From Verrucomicrobiales bacterium (lineage in GTDB: Bacteria > Verrucomicrobiota > Verrucomicrobiia > Limisphaerales > CAIMTB01), in assembly GCA_016795425.1 (NCBI GenBank), contig JAEUHG010000106.1, positions 1 through 64,000 on the forward strand: a DNA stretch of 64,000 bases. The letters run 5' to 3'. Below, piece by piece: positions 18,460 through 26,079 of the stretch; position 1 is the first letter of the stretch, and each line of letters begins with the position of its first letter. Under the pieces are notes generated by a model. That model had not been told where the DNA came from and did no database searches. It worked only from the letters and a program-made list of their open reading frames with translations. A program made the position numbers and the translations under genes.

Positions 18460-20565
18460 ATGATCCGTTGCTTGAGTCTCATAGCGTGCGGTTGCCTGCT
18501 CGCATTCGGTCCGCGGGTTTCGGCCACGGTGGTCTTTCGGCTGCCGGAATCGGCGTTGATCGAAGGCCTGGCGGTGGGTGCCTCCGCCACCTCCTTCGAG
18601 CCCCTGACCTTGTTTGAGTCGATCGAAGAAACCCGGCGTTCCGGTGCTCATGTACTGGAGATCCGCCTGGGACAGGCGCTGTCGCCGACGGCCCGCGATG
18701 TCAGCGTGAGCGATGGCATGCCTGAAGACCAGACGGTCGCCTTGCGTCGCAAGGTGGCCTCCTCGTCGGCGAAGTTGGTGGCGGCGAGGGTCCGGTTCAG
18801 CAACAACCACAGTGCCAACACCCGCTTGTTTGAGTGGGCCGACAGTCTCGAGATTCAGGTCCTGGTCGGTGAGCCGCCTCTCGACCAGTTCGACAACCTC
18901 GAGAAGCTCATCCGCAAATACAACATCGGGGTGGGGCTGTGGACAGGGCCGAAGTCGGGCGCCTCCTCCACCTCTTCGACAACCACCGGACGCGGCCAAT
19001 GGCAGGATCCCAAGGCGGTCCTCAACGCCCTTCGCGGTCGCGACCCCCGGTTCGGTGTCGTCGTCAACGTACTCAACCTGGTGCGTGCGGGTGTCGATCC
19101 ATTCCAGGCCATCGCGGACCTGCGCACGCGACTCCTGGGAATCCAACTCACCGACATCAGCGGTCTTACGCCGCAGAGCCGACCGATGCCGTTCGGAACC
19201 GGGCGCTTCGATTTTAGGAGACTGCTGACCCAGTTGGATGGCCAGCGCTTTGACGGTTACATCGTCTTCGACTGGCCCGCGGAACAAGCGGAGTTCAAAG
19301 ATGACCTGCGCAAAGGGCTGGAGTTCTTTCGCGGGCACCTGTCCGTCATCCAACGGGAAAACCGGCTGCGTCTCGCGGCGCGCGGCGTCAACACCCCGGC
19401 GGGACTCGACTACGAGGTCCTCGTCCAGGGCGACGCCCCGGAACCCATCCATGTGGCCATGAGTCCCGACGGCACCCCGTGGGTGGGGAGTCGGCGTGGC
19501 TTCGTCTGGACCTGGTCGGAGTCAGCGCGAACCAACCTGCTGGCGGGCCGCTTGCCGGTGAATGCTACCGGGCAGCGTGGGCTGCACGCCTTTGCGTTTG
19601 ACCCTGGGTTCCTGACCAACGGCTATTTGTATGTCTATCGGTCTCCCATGCTGCCGGTGGGCAATTCCAATCGCGTCTCGCGGTTCACCGCCAAACGCGT
19701 GAACCAGGCATGGCAGGTGGAGGTGGAAAGCGAGAAGGTCCTCCTCGACATCCCGAGTGCGCACCATGGACAGGGCCAAGGCGGCGGATTGCTGATTCAT
19801 CCTGTCGAGCAATGTCTCTATGTCGGAACGGGCGACAACAATTTGCCGGGCGAAACGCCCCGGTTTTATGATGATCCGAAGAATCCGCCGCAGGATCCTG
19901 CCAGTCTGCTCGGGAAGATCCTGAGGGTGCGCCTCGATGGATCGGTGCCTGCTGACAATCCTTGGGCCCAACAACCCAAAGCCCGTGCCGAAGTGTTTGC
20001 CCTGGGTTTCCGCAATCCGGTCACGTTGACCTGGGAACCTGCCACGGGACGCATTTTTGCCGGCGACGTTGGATTCGATCGCCGTGAGGACCGCGAGGAA
20101 ATCAACCTGCTGAAAGCCGGGGGCAATTATGGCTGGCCGCGTTGTGATGGTCGCGGACTCGAAACGTTGCCAGGCACGCCCTGTCCCATTCCCGATGCGG
20201 TGGAACCCTGGTTCAGTTACCCCCATGACTCTGCGGCAGCTGTGGTGGTCGGGCCCTTCTTCAGTGGCAAACCGCCCGCCGGCTGGCCGGCCGCCTTTGG
20301 AAACGGACTGGTCTACGCCGACTTCCCGCGTCGCAGCATTCGATTCGCGCAAGTCAGCACCGAAACGGGGAAAGTCACCAACACCGTGTCTTTGGCCAGC
20401 GGACTCGCGGGAGGGCCTATCTCCCTGAGCCTCGCCGCTGACGGTTCGCTGTACCTCGTCGAGTACGCCGGCTGGCTGGCGGGCAGTCCCCAGGACCGCC
20501 TCGCGCGCCTTGTTCCGCGTGCCAAACCGGCGGCTGCGGCTCCCGGGTCGACACCTGCGCGTTGA
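18460..20565 (+). CDS. Fusion of a TIM-barrel domain to a PQQ-type sugar dehydrogenase propeller
   Basis: 701 residues with a signal peptide (MIRCLSLIACGCLLAFG). Residues about 25-310 look like a sugar phosphate isomerase/xylose isomerase-type TIM barrel (ETRRSGAHVLEIRL, FGVVVNVLNLVRAGVDPFQAIADL, LLGIQLTDISG, FDGYIVFDWP). Residues about 325-685 form a GSDH six-bladed propeller: AFAFDPGFLTNGYLYVYR, the catalytic His segment SAHHGQGQGGGLLIHP, YVGTGDNN, LLGKILRVRLDGS, EVFALGFRNP and LLKAGGNYGWPRCDG. The propeller is a periplasmic soluble aldose/sorbosone dehydrogenase type. ATG 18460 is preceded by TTTGGAG and a TAGTCT hexamer (18433-18438). Confidence 0.82.
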   Translation: MIRCLSLIACGCLLAFGPRVSATVVFRLPESALIEGLAVGASATSFEPLTLFESIEETRRSGAHVLEIRLGQALSPTARDVSVSDGMPEDQTVALRRKVASSSAKLVAARVRFSNNHSANTRLFEWADSLEIQVLVGEPPLDQFDNLEKLIRKYNIGVGLWTGPKSGASSTSSTTTGRGQWQDPKAVLNALRGRDPRFGVVVNVLNLVRAGVDPFQAIADLRTRLLGIQLTDISGLTPQSRPMPFGTGRFDFRRLLTQLDGQRFDGYIVFDWPAEQAEFKDDLRKGLEFFRGHLSVIQRENRLRLAARGVNTPAGLDYEVLVQGDAPEPIHVAMSPDGTPWVGSRRGFVWTWSESARTNLLAGRLPVNATGQRGLHAFAFDPGFLTNGYLYVYRSPMLPVGNSNRVSRFTAKRVNQAWQVEVESEKVLLDIPSAHHGQGQGGGLLIHPVEQCLYVGTGDNNLPGETPRFYDDPKNPPQDPASLLGKILRVRLDGSVPADNPWAQQPKARAEVFALGFRNPVTLTWEPATGRIFAGDVGFDRREDREEINLLKAGGNYGWPRCDGRGLETLPGTPCPIPDAVEPWFSYPHDSAAAVVVGPFFSGKPPAGWPAAFGNGLVYADFPRRSIRFAQVSTETGKVTNTVSLASGLAGGPISLSLAADGSLYLVEYAGWLAGSPQDRLARLVPRAKPAAAAPGSTPAR

Positions 20566-20572
20566 GGCGGAG

Positions 20573-20593
20573 GTGCGGGGTGCGGGGTGCGGT
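20573..20593. repeat. Tandem 7-base repeat (GTGCGGG)
   Basis: Three contiguous 7-base units, the last ending in T, lie just after the dehydrogenase stop codon. A weak hairpin (GGCAG/CTGCC) followed by TTTTT at 20614-20618 comes next and might serve as a poor terminator. Confidence 0.4.
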
Positions 20594-20616
20594 GAGGCAG
20601 GGCTGCCGTTCTCTTT

Positions 20617-20646
20617 TTGCACGCCCCATGGGCGGGCTGTTAGTCT
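20617..20646 (+). promoter_or_regulatory. Candidate trpS promoter, possibly giving a leaderless mRNA
   Basis: TTGCAC (20617-20622), an 18-base spacer and TAGTCT (20641-20646) resemble a sigma-70 promoter. The -10 hexamer ends only 6 bases before the trpS ATG and no Shine-Dalgarno is visible. Confidence 0.4.
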
Positions 20647-20652
20647 GCGCTC

Positions 20653-21618
20653 ATGCGTATTTTGTCGGGGATCCAACCTTCAGGCGCGCTGCATCTGGGG
20701 AATTACTTTGGGATGATGCGGCCGGCCATCGAGCTCCAGAACCAAGGAGACGCCTACATCTTTATTGCGGATTATCATTCGATGACGTCGCTCTTTGACG
20801 CGGCGCAGCGGCGACGAAACACGATGGACGTCGCGCTCGATTTCCTGGCCTGCGGATTGGACGCCCAACGCACGGTGCTCTTCCGCCAATCCGATGTGCC
20901 CGAGCACTGCGAACTGACTTGGCTCCTCAGCACGATAACCCCGATGGGGCTGCTGGAACGCTGCCACAGTTACAAGGATAAGGTGGCCCATGGCATCGCC
21001 GTGAATCATGGGCTGTTCGCGTATCCCGTTCTGATGGCGGCTGACATTCTCATCTACGATTCGAACGTCGTCCCGGTCGGACGTGACCAGAAGCAGCACG
21101 TCGAAGTCACCCGCGACATTGCCATCAAGTTCAATGAGACGTACGGCGAGACCTTCGTGCTGCCGGAGCCGCGCATCCGGGACGAGGTGGCTGTGGTGCC
21201 TGGAACCGATGGCCAGAAAATGAGCAAGAGTTACGGCAACACGGTGGAAATCTTCGGTGATGAAAAGGCCCAGCGGAAAAAGATCATGTCCATCGTCATG
21301 GACAGTCGCACGCCGCAGGAGCCGAAACCCGACGCCGACCAGAACTCCGCGATCCGCCTTCTCAAACTGGTTGCTCCCGCCGCGGTCGCCGATGACATCG
21401 AGAATAGGCTGCGCGCCGGAGGGTTTGGATATGGGGACCTAAAGAAGGCGCTCTTCGAGCATTATTGGAATTTCTTCGCCGAGGCCCGCGCTCGTCGCCG
21501 GGAACTGGAGGCGAATCTGGATCACGTCGAGGCAACCCTTCGCTCCGGCGCCGAACGCGCTCGGACCGTGGCGGCCGCAACCCTCAAGCGAGCGCGACGG
21601 GCCTGCGGTTTGGAATAG
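20653..21618 (+). CDS. trpS: Tryptophanyl-tRNA synthetase
   Basis: 321 residues, the usual length for bacterial TrpRS. SGIQPSGALHLGNYFG holds the HIGH-equivalent HLGN (14-17), YHSMTSLFD follows, and KMSKSYGN starts at Lys189. It charges tRNA-Trp. The C-terminal helical segment (FGYGDLKKALFEHYWNFFAEARARRREL) is intact. The ATG at 20653 begins the conserved MRILSGIQPSG sequence, so the start is secure; no ribosome site precedes it. Confidence 0.97.
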   Translation: MRILSGIQPSGALHLGNYFGMMRPAIELQNQGDAYIFIADYHSMTSLFDAAQRRRNTMDVALDFLACGLDAQRTVLFRQSDVPEHCELTWLLSTITPMGLLERCHSYKDKVAHGIAVNHGLFAYPVLMAADILIYDSNVVPVGRDQKQHVEVTRDIAIKFNETYGETFVLPEPRIRDEVAVVPGTDGQKMSKSYGNTVEIFGDEKAQRKKIMSIVMDSRTPQEPKPDADQNSAIRLLKLVAPAAVADDIENRLRAGGFGYGDLKKALFEHYWNFFAEARARRRELEANLDHVEATLRSGAERARTVAAATLKRARRACGLE

Positions 21619-21800
21619 GGGGAAAGGGCAGAGTTTGCGCGGAGGAGGAATGGGAGACCACCGCGCGGCCAAGTCGCCCGCGCCCCTTCCGACTTCGCCA
21701 GCCCCTCTTCCCAGGGAAGCGGCATTGGAAGGGGCGGTTTGGAAGAGCCAGAGCTCGTTTTTCGGATTGCTCCGCTGCATTCGCTTCGGAAGCTGAGGGT

Positions 21801-22853
21801 ATGTCGGACGCATTGCCGGTGGTCATCGGGATTGATGGCGGGGGCACGTACAGCTTCGGCGTCGCCGTCGACCCTTCCGGTCAGGCGCTGGCCACGGCCA
21901 AGGCGGGATCGTTGAACTTCTTCGGCACCAGCCTTCAGGAAGCCCGGCGCAGTCTCACCCAATTGGTGCACTCCCTGGAAACAGCCCTCCCGCTCGGGAA
22001 CCAATTGCGATATACCGTCATCGGCAGCGCGGCCCTCTTTTCCGAGGCGACACCCAGGGAGAAGGAAATGCTTTGCCGCGGGATCGTTCCCCTTGAAACC
22101 ACCCGCTTGGTCAGCGACGTGATGACTGCCTATCATGCGGCCGGCCTGGGGAAACCCGGGGTCTTGATCGTCGGCGGCACGGGCTCCAGCTTCCTGGCAC
22201 GCAACGAGCGCGGCGAGTTTGCCCAGGTCGGGGCTTGGGGGCATTTGCTCGGCGATGAAGGGGGGGCCTACTGGATCGGACGCGAATGCATCCGCGCCGC
22301 GATCGCCGCATCGGAGGGCACGGGTCCGGCAACCTGTCTGCTGGGTGTGGTGCTTCGATGGTTCGACGTCAAGAGCCTGACCGATATCGTCCCGATTATC
22401 TACTCGCCCAAGTACTCCAAGGACCGCTTCGCCGCACTGGCCGGGTTCGCCGCGCAGCAGGCGGAACCCAGTGACCCGGTCTGGCTGCGCATTTGCGAGA
22501 ATGCTGGGCGCGAGTTGGCTCGCCAGGCTGTGGCAGCGGCGCGTTTGGTCGACTTAAGGATCCGGCCGGTGCCGATCTGGCTGAACGGTTCGGTGGTCCG
22601 CCACAATGCCGTGGTTCGCGAAAGCCTGTTTCGCGCCATGCAGGAAGACCTGAATGTGCAGGACCAACCGATGCTGTTGGCGCCATTGCTCGGGGCTGCC
22701 GCCTTGGCGCTCAACGCCGCTGGATTCGACGTGGGGCCGGAAGTGGTCACGCGGCTGGCCACCAGTTACGCCGCCGCCGGAACCGCGTCTTCAGCCCTGC
22801 CAACCTCGGGAGTTGGCACCGCGGCAACGCCCACCGCTCCAGAGCCGAACTGA
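21801..22853 (+). CDS. BadF/BadG/BcrA/BcrD-type ATPase, N-acetylglucosamine kinase-like
   Basis: 350 residues of the ASKHA fold. Phosphate-1 loop VVIGIDGGGTYSFGVAV (about 7-23), RLVSDVMTAYHAAGLGKPGVLIVGGTGSSFLA for phosphate-2, WGHLLGDEGGAYWIGRECI as the conserved BadF/GlcNAc kinase element, and LNGSVVRHNAVV for the adenosine loop. Members with this set and no iron-sulfur cysteines are usually GlcNAc/MurNAc kinases of sugar recycling. The C-terminal 30 residues are Ala/Thr/Ser-rich. ATG 21801 follows GAGGG by 1 base. The 182-base gap after trpS holds a doubtful 48-codon frame. Confidence 0.85.
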   Translation: MSDALPVVIGIDGGGTYSFGVAVDPSGQALATAKAGSLNFFGTSLQEARRSLTQLVHSLETALPLGNQLRYTVIGSAALFSEATPREKEMLCRGIVPLETTRLVSDVMTAYHAAGLGKPGVLIVGGTGSSFLARNERGEFAQVGAWGHLLGDEGGAYWIGRECIRAAIAASEGTGPATCLLGVVLRWFDVKSLTDIVPIIYSPKYSKDRFAALAGFAAQQAEPSDPVWLRICENAGRELARQAVAAARLVDLRIRPVPIWLNGSVVRHNAVVRESLFRAMQEDLNVQDQPMLLAPLLGAAALALNAAGFDVGPEVVTRLATSYAAAGTASSALPTSGVGTAATPTAPEPN

Positions 22854-22905
22854 ACCGGAGACCCTTGGGAATCCAACTCCCAACGCCGGACTTAAAACCT
22901 CCTTA

Positions 22906-22924
22906 AAAAGTTAGACCAACCTAA
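22906..22924 (-). promoter_or_regulatory. Candidate DtxR/TroR-type operator before the metal-transport operon
   Basis: Read on the minus strand, the site begins TTAGGTTGGTCTAAC and matches the 19-base DtxR consensus at 14 positions by my count; its core is TTAG-N6-CTAA. It lies in an AT-rich patch about 100 bases before the substrate-binding-protein gene. Two CTTAAAA copies (22891-22897 and 22902-22908) spaced 11 bases apart are next to it, the second overlapping its edge. Confidence 0.5.
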
Positions 22925-23022
22925 ATTTGCCTTGCGGTTGAAGGGTGAGTGGATATTTTGGCACGCGATGTGTCGGGGCGCGGGCTGGACCTGAGCCGTT
23001 TGTCTCCACACGGAAATTGACC

Positions 23023-23955
23023 ATGCAAAATCCGCGAATCCTGAAAGCCTGGCTGGGGTGCGTTTTGTTCACGTTGCTGGTGAGCACCGGCCCCGCCGCG
23101 CTGGCGAAGATGCGTGTGGTGGCGACCACGACCCTGGTGGCGGATCTGGTTCGTGAAGTCGGCGGAGACCGCGTCGAGGTGGCGGCACTCATGGGGGCGG
23201 GAGTGGATCCGCACCTCTACAAGGCTTCGGCGGGAGACGTGGCTCGACTGGGCGCCGCCCAGATCGTTTTCTACTCGGGACTCTTTCTCGAGGGGAAGAT
23301 GGAAGAGGTCTTCAAGAAGCTGAAAATGCGAGGGGTGGCGGTGTTCGCCGCAGCGGAAGCGGTGCCGGAATCCGACCGACTGCGGCCGGCGAATTTTGAA
23401 GGACATCCGGACCCGCACGTATGGGGAGATCCTCGTCTCTGGAAGCGCGCCGTCCAAGCGGTTGCGGAGGGCCTTTCCGCGAAGGATGCCGAGGGCTCGG
23501 CGGTTTACCGGGCGAGGGCCGAGGCTTACGGCCGAAAAATGGATGAGCTGTTTACCTGGGGAGTGTCGCGGGTGTCACAGATTCCCCAGACCCAGAGGGT
23601 GCTCATCACCAGCCACGACGCCTTCAACTACTTCGGACGTGCGTTTGGATTCGAAGTGGTCGGTGTGCAGGGCATCTCCACCGTCACTGAAGCGGGTCTG
23701 GCGGACATGACGAAGGTGGTCGACCTGGTGAAGGCCCGACAACTGAAGGCCGTGTTCGTTGAGAGCAGCGTGCCGCCCACGACCATTCGCCGCATCAGCG
23801 AAGACACGGGCGCCAAGGTGGGCGGAGAATTGTTCTCCGACGCGCTTGGAACACCGGGAGAAATGCGTTCCGGTGGCGGCGAACGCTACGACGTCGGCAC
23901 GTACCTCGGAATGCTGAAGCACAACATCAACACGGTGGTCGAATCCCTTCGATGA
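23023..23955 (+). CDS. Metal ABC transporter substrate-binding protein, TroA/ZnuA type
   Basis: 310 residues with a signal peptide (about 1-28). Cluster A-I fold with the four metal ligands of TroA: His64 (GVDPHLYK), His132 (PDPHVWGD), His198 (TSHDAFNYFGRAFGFE) and Asp273 (GGELFSDALG). The third ligand is His, as in TroA, and not the Glu of Mn-specific PsaA; the His-rich loop of ZnuA is absent. So Zn, Mn and Fe all remain possible. It captures the metal in the periplasm and delivers it to the two permeases. First gene of the operon; its stop overlaps the porin start (ATGA). Confidence 0.92.
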   Translation: MQNPRILKAWLGCVLFTLLVSTGPAALAKMRVVATTTLVADLVREVGGDRVEVAALMGAGVDPHLYKASAGDVARLGAAQIVFYSGLFLEGKMEEVFKKLKMRGVAVFAAAEAVPESDRLRPANFEGHPDPHVWGDPRLWKRAVQAVAEGLSAKDAEGSAVYRARAEAYGRKMDELFTWGVSRVSQIPQTQRVLITSHDAFNYFGRAFGFEVVGVQGISTVTEAGLADMTKVVDLVKARQLKAVFVESSVPPTTIRRISEDTGAKVGGELFSDALGTPGEMRSGGGERYDVGTYLGMLKHNINTVVESLR

Positions 23956-25286
23956 AAGGGTGGCGCCGCCCTTTTCCAGCGACTATTGCGTCGACCGGAC
24001 TGCTGTTGCCGTCGGCGGTGGCCGAGACGGAGGCGTTGTCGTCCATCGGCCTCTCCCGCGCCGGCTCCATGGATCCGCGTCGCGAGGCCTTGTTGGAACG
24101 CGACCACCTGACCGGCGACTGGCGCGGGGCACGCCAACGCTGGCTCGAACAGGGAGTAACGTTGCATGGGGAATGGATCGGCGAGTTCTGGGCTAATTTC
24201 TCTGGCGGAGTTGACACCGGTGTCGTTGCCGAAGGGCTCGCTCAACTCAATTTGGATTTGGACCTTCAACGTCTGGTGGGGTGGCGCGGTGCCGAAGTGC
24301 GATTGGGCGGAATCCTGCCCCACGGCGAGAGTCCGACCGGTGAATTGACCGGAGATTTGCTGGGCGTGAGTAACATCGATGCCTTTCGAGATGAAATCGC
24401 TCCCTACGAGGTTTGGTGGCAGCAAAGCGATGTGACGGACGCCTGGAATCTTCGCGCCGGGTTGCTGGTTGCGGATGGCGAGTTTGCCTTCACCGAGGGC
24501 GGCAGTGCCTTCCTCAATTCGGCGTTCGGGTGGCCGGCTGGCATTGCTCTCAACACGCGAAACACTGGGCCCGCCTATTTTCGATCCAGCCTTGGCATCC
24601 GCCTGCGCCAGACGGTCAGTGAATCCTGGCAATGGCAGGTGGGCGTGTACGATGGTGACACCTTTGACGGCGATCCCGACCACGACCCGGTCGCGTCGTG
24701 GAGTCTTGGGGGGGATGATGGATGGTTTCTCATCGGAGAAATCGCGCGATGGAGAGTCGGAAGCGGCGAGGCGTCGCGAGGCCTGCATGTGCGATGCGGA
24801 GGCTGGCTGCACACCGCGGCATTCGACGAAGCCGATTCCGAAACGTCACGTGGCGGCGTCTTCCTGGCGGCAGACTATGAGCTCTGGTCCGATTCCCTCC
24901 GCGCTGCCCAGCCGGGGACGGAGGCCGCGGCTGAGGACGACTCTGGATTCGCCCTGTCCATGTTCGGTCGTTTGGAGTGGGCACCGCAGAAGTTTAGCAG
25001 CGTGGAATGGTCGGGCCATGGCGGTTGGTTTCTGGAGGGATTGCTTCCCGCGCGGTTCGACGATGCGATTGGCCTCGGCGTGGCCTGGGCGCGAGGTTCG
25101 GATCGTGAATCAGCGGAGGATCCCGGCGGCTTTCCCAGCGAAATCGCGCTGGAACTGACCTGGCGCATCTCTTTGACCCGGTTTTGGGAGATTCAGCCGG
25201 ATTACCAATGGATTCTGGACGTGGGTGGGGATTCAGAGCGCAAGCCGGCCCACCTGTTCGGGATCCGCACGCATCTCACGTTTTAA
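23952..25286 (+). CDS. OprB-family outer-membrane porin in a metal operon
   Basis: 444 residues with a signal peptide (to about SAVA, residue 24). LLERDHLTGDWRGARQRWLEQGVTLHGEWIGEFWANFSGG is the characteristic OprB opening, followed by alternating amphipathic strands and a C-terminus ending in aromatic HLTF, as in barrel proteins. OprB was named for glucose uptake, but the family is broader. Here it is translationally coupled to the metal-binding protein (4-base overlap) and 4 bases from the ATPase gene, so an outer-membrane entry route for the same metal is inferred. Confidence 0.85.
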   Translation: MKGWRRPFPATIASTGLLLPSAVAETEALSSIGLSRAGSMDPRREALLERDHLTGDWRGARQRWLEQGVTLHGEWIGEFWANFSGGVDTGVVAEGLAQLNLDLDLQRLVGWRGAEVRLGGILPHGESPTGELTGDLLGVSNIDAFRDEIAPYEVWWQQSDVTDAWNLRAGLLVADGEFAFTEGGSAFLNSAFGWPAGIALNTRNTGPAYFRSSLGIRLRQTVSESWQWQVGVYDGDTFDGDPDHDPVASWSLGGDDGWFLIGEIARWRVGSGEASRGLHVRCGGWLHTAAFDEADSETSRGGVFLAADYELWSDSLRAAQPGTEAAAEDDSGFALSMFGRLEWAPQKFSSVEWSGHGGWFLEGLLPARFDDAIGLGVAWARGSDRESAEDPGGFPSEIALELTWRISLTRFWEIQPDYQWILDVGGDSERKPAHLFGIRTHLTF

Positions 25287-25290
25287 TGTC

Positions 25291-26064
25291 ATGGACGCGA
25301 ACACCGTCACTGCTCCCCCCCTCGAAATTCATGATCTGTCCGTCGCCTACGACCGGCGCCCTGTTCTATGGGGCATTGATGTGGAGGTGCCGGCGGGCAA
25401 GTTGGTTGGCATCATCGGACCCAACGGTGCTGGTAAATCCACCCTGATCAAAGCCTGCATGGGTGTCGTGGCGCCCTCCGGCGGTTGGGTGAAGGTGTTC
25501 GGGGAGCCCCTGGATCACGCCCATCGACGCGTGGGATACGTTCCCCAGAGGGAATCGGTCGATTGGGATTTTCCGGTCAGCGTGATGGATGTGGTTTTGA
25601 TGGGAAGGTATGGGCGCCTGGGTTTATTGCGGCGGCCGGGGGCCAAGGATCGCGAGATCGCCCGGGCCAGCCTGGACAAGGTGGGCATGCTGCCGTACGC
25701 CAACCGGCAAATCGCGAATTTGTCGGGTGGGCAGCAACAACGGGTCTTTCTCGCCCGCGCGTTGGCGCAGGAGAGCGACCTGTACTTCATGGACGAACCG
25801 TTCGCGGGTGTGGATGCGGCGACCGAGGCCGCCATCGTGACCTTGCTGCACGAGATGAGGGACCGCGGAAAGACGATTCTCGTGGTGCATCATGATCTGC
25901 CGACGGCACGAAATTATTTCGACACGCTCCTGCTGCTGAACATGCGCTTGGTGGCGTTCGGTCCAACCGATGACGTGTTCACGTATGACCTGCTTCAGCG
26001 GACTTACGGCGGACGCCTGACCATCTTGAGTGAGGTCGCCGACGCGGTGCGCCAACGCGGGTAA
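25291..26064 (+). CDS. Metal ABC transporter ATP-binding protein
   Basis: 257 residues. Walker A GPNGAGKST at 43-51, Q-loop in YVPQRESVDWDFPVSVMDVVLMGRYG (a signature of Zn/Mn ATPases such as ZnuC/TroB/MntB), ABC signature NLSGGQQQR, Walker B LYFMDEPFAGVD and switch His in VVHHDLP. It powers the pair of permeases encoded next. ATG 25291 is chosen: the frame opens upstream but only inside the porin gene. Confidence 0.95.
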   Translation: MDANTVTAPPLEIHDLSVAYDRRPVLWGIDVEVPAGKLVGIIGPNGAGKSTLIKACMGVVAPSGGWVKVFGEPLDHAHRRVGYVPQRESVDWDFPVSVMDVVLMGRYGRLGLLRRPGAKDREIARASLDKVGMLPYANRQIANLSGGQQQRVFLARALAQESDLYFMDEPFAGVDAATEAAIVTLLHEMRDRGKTILVVHHDLPTARNYFDTLLLLNMRLVAFGPTDDVFTYDLLQRTYGGRLTILSEVADAVRQRG

Positions 26065-26079
26065 CCTGCATTTCTTATC

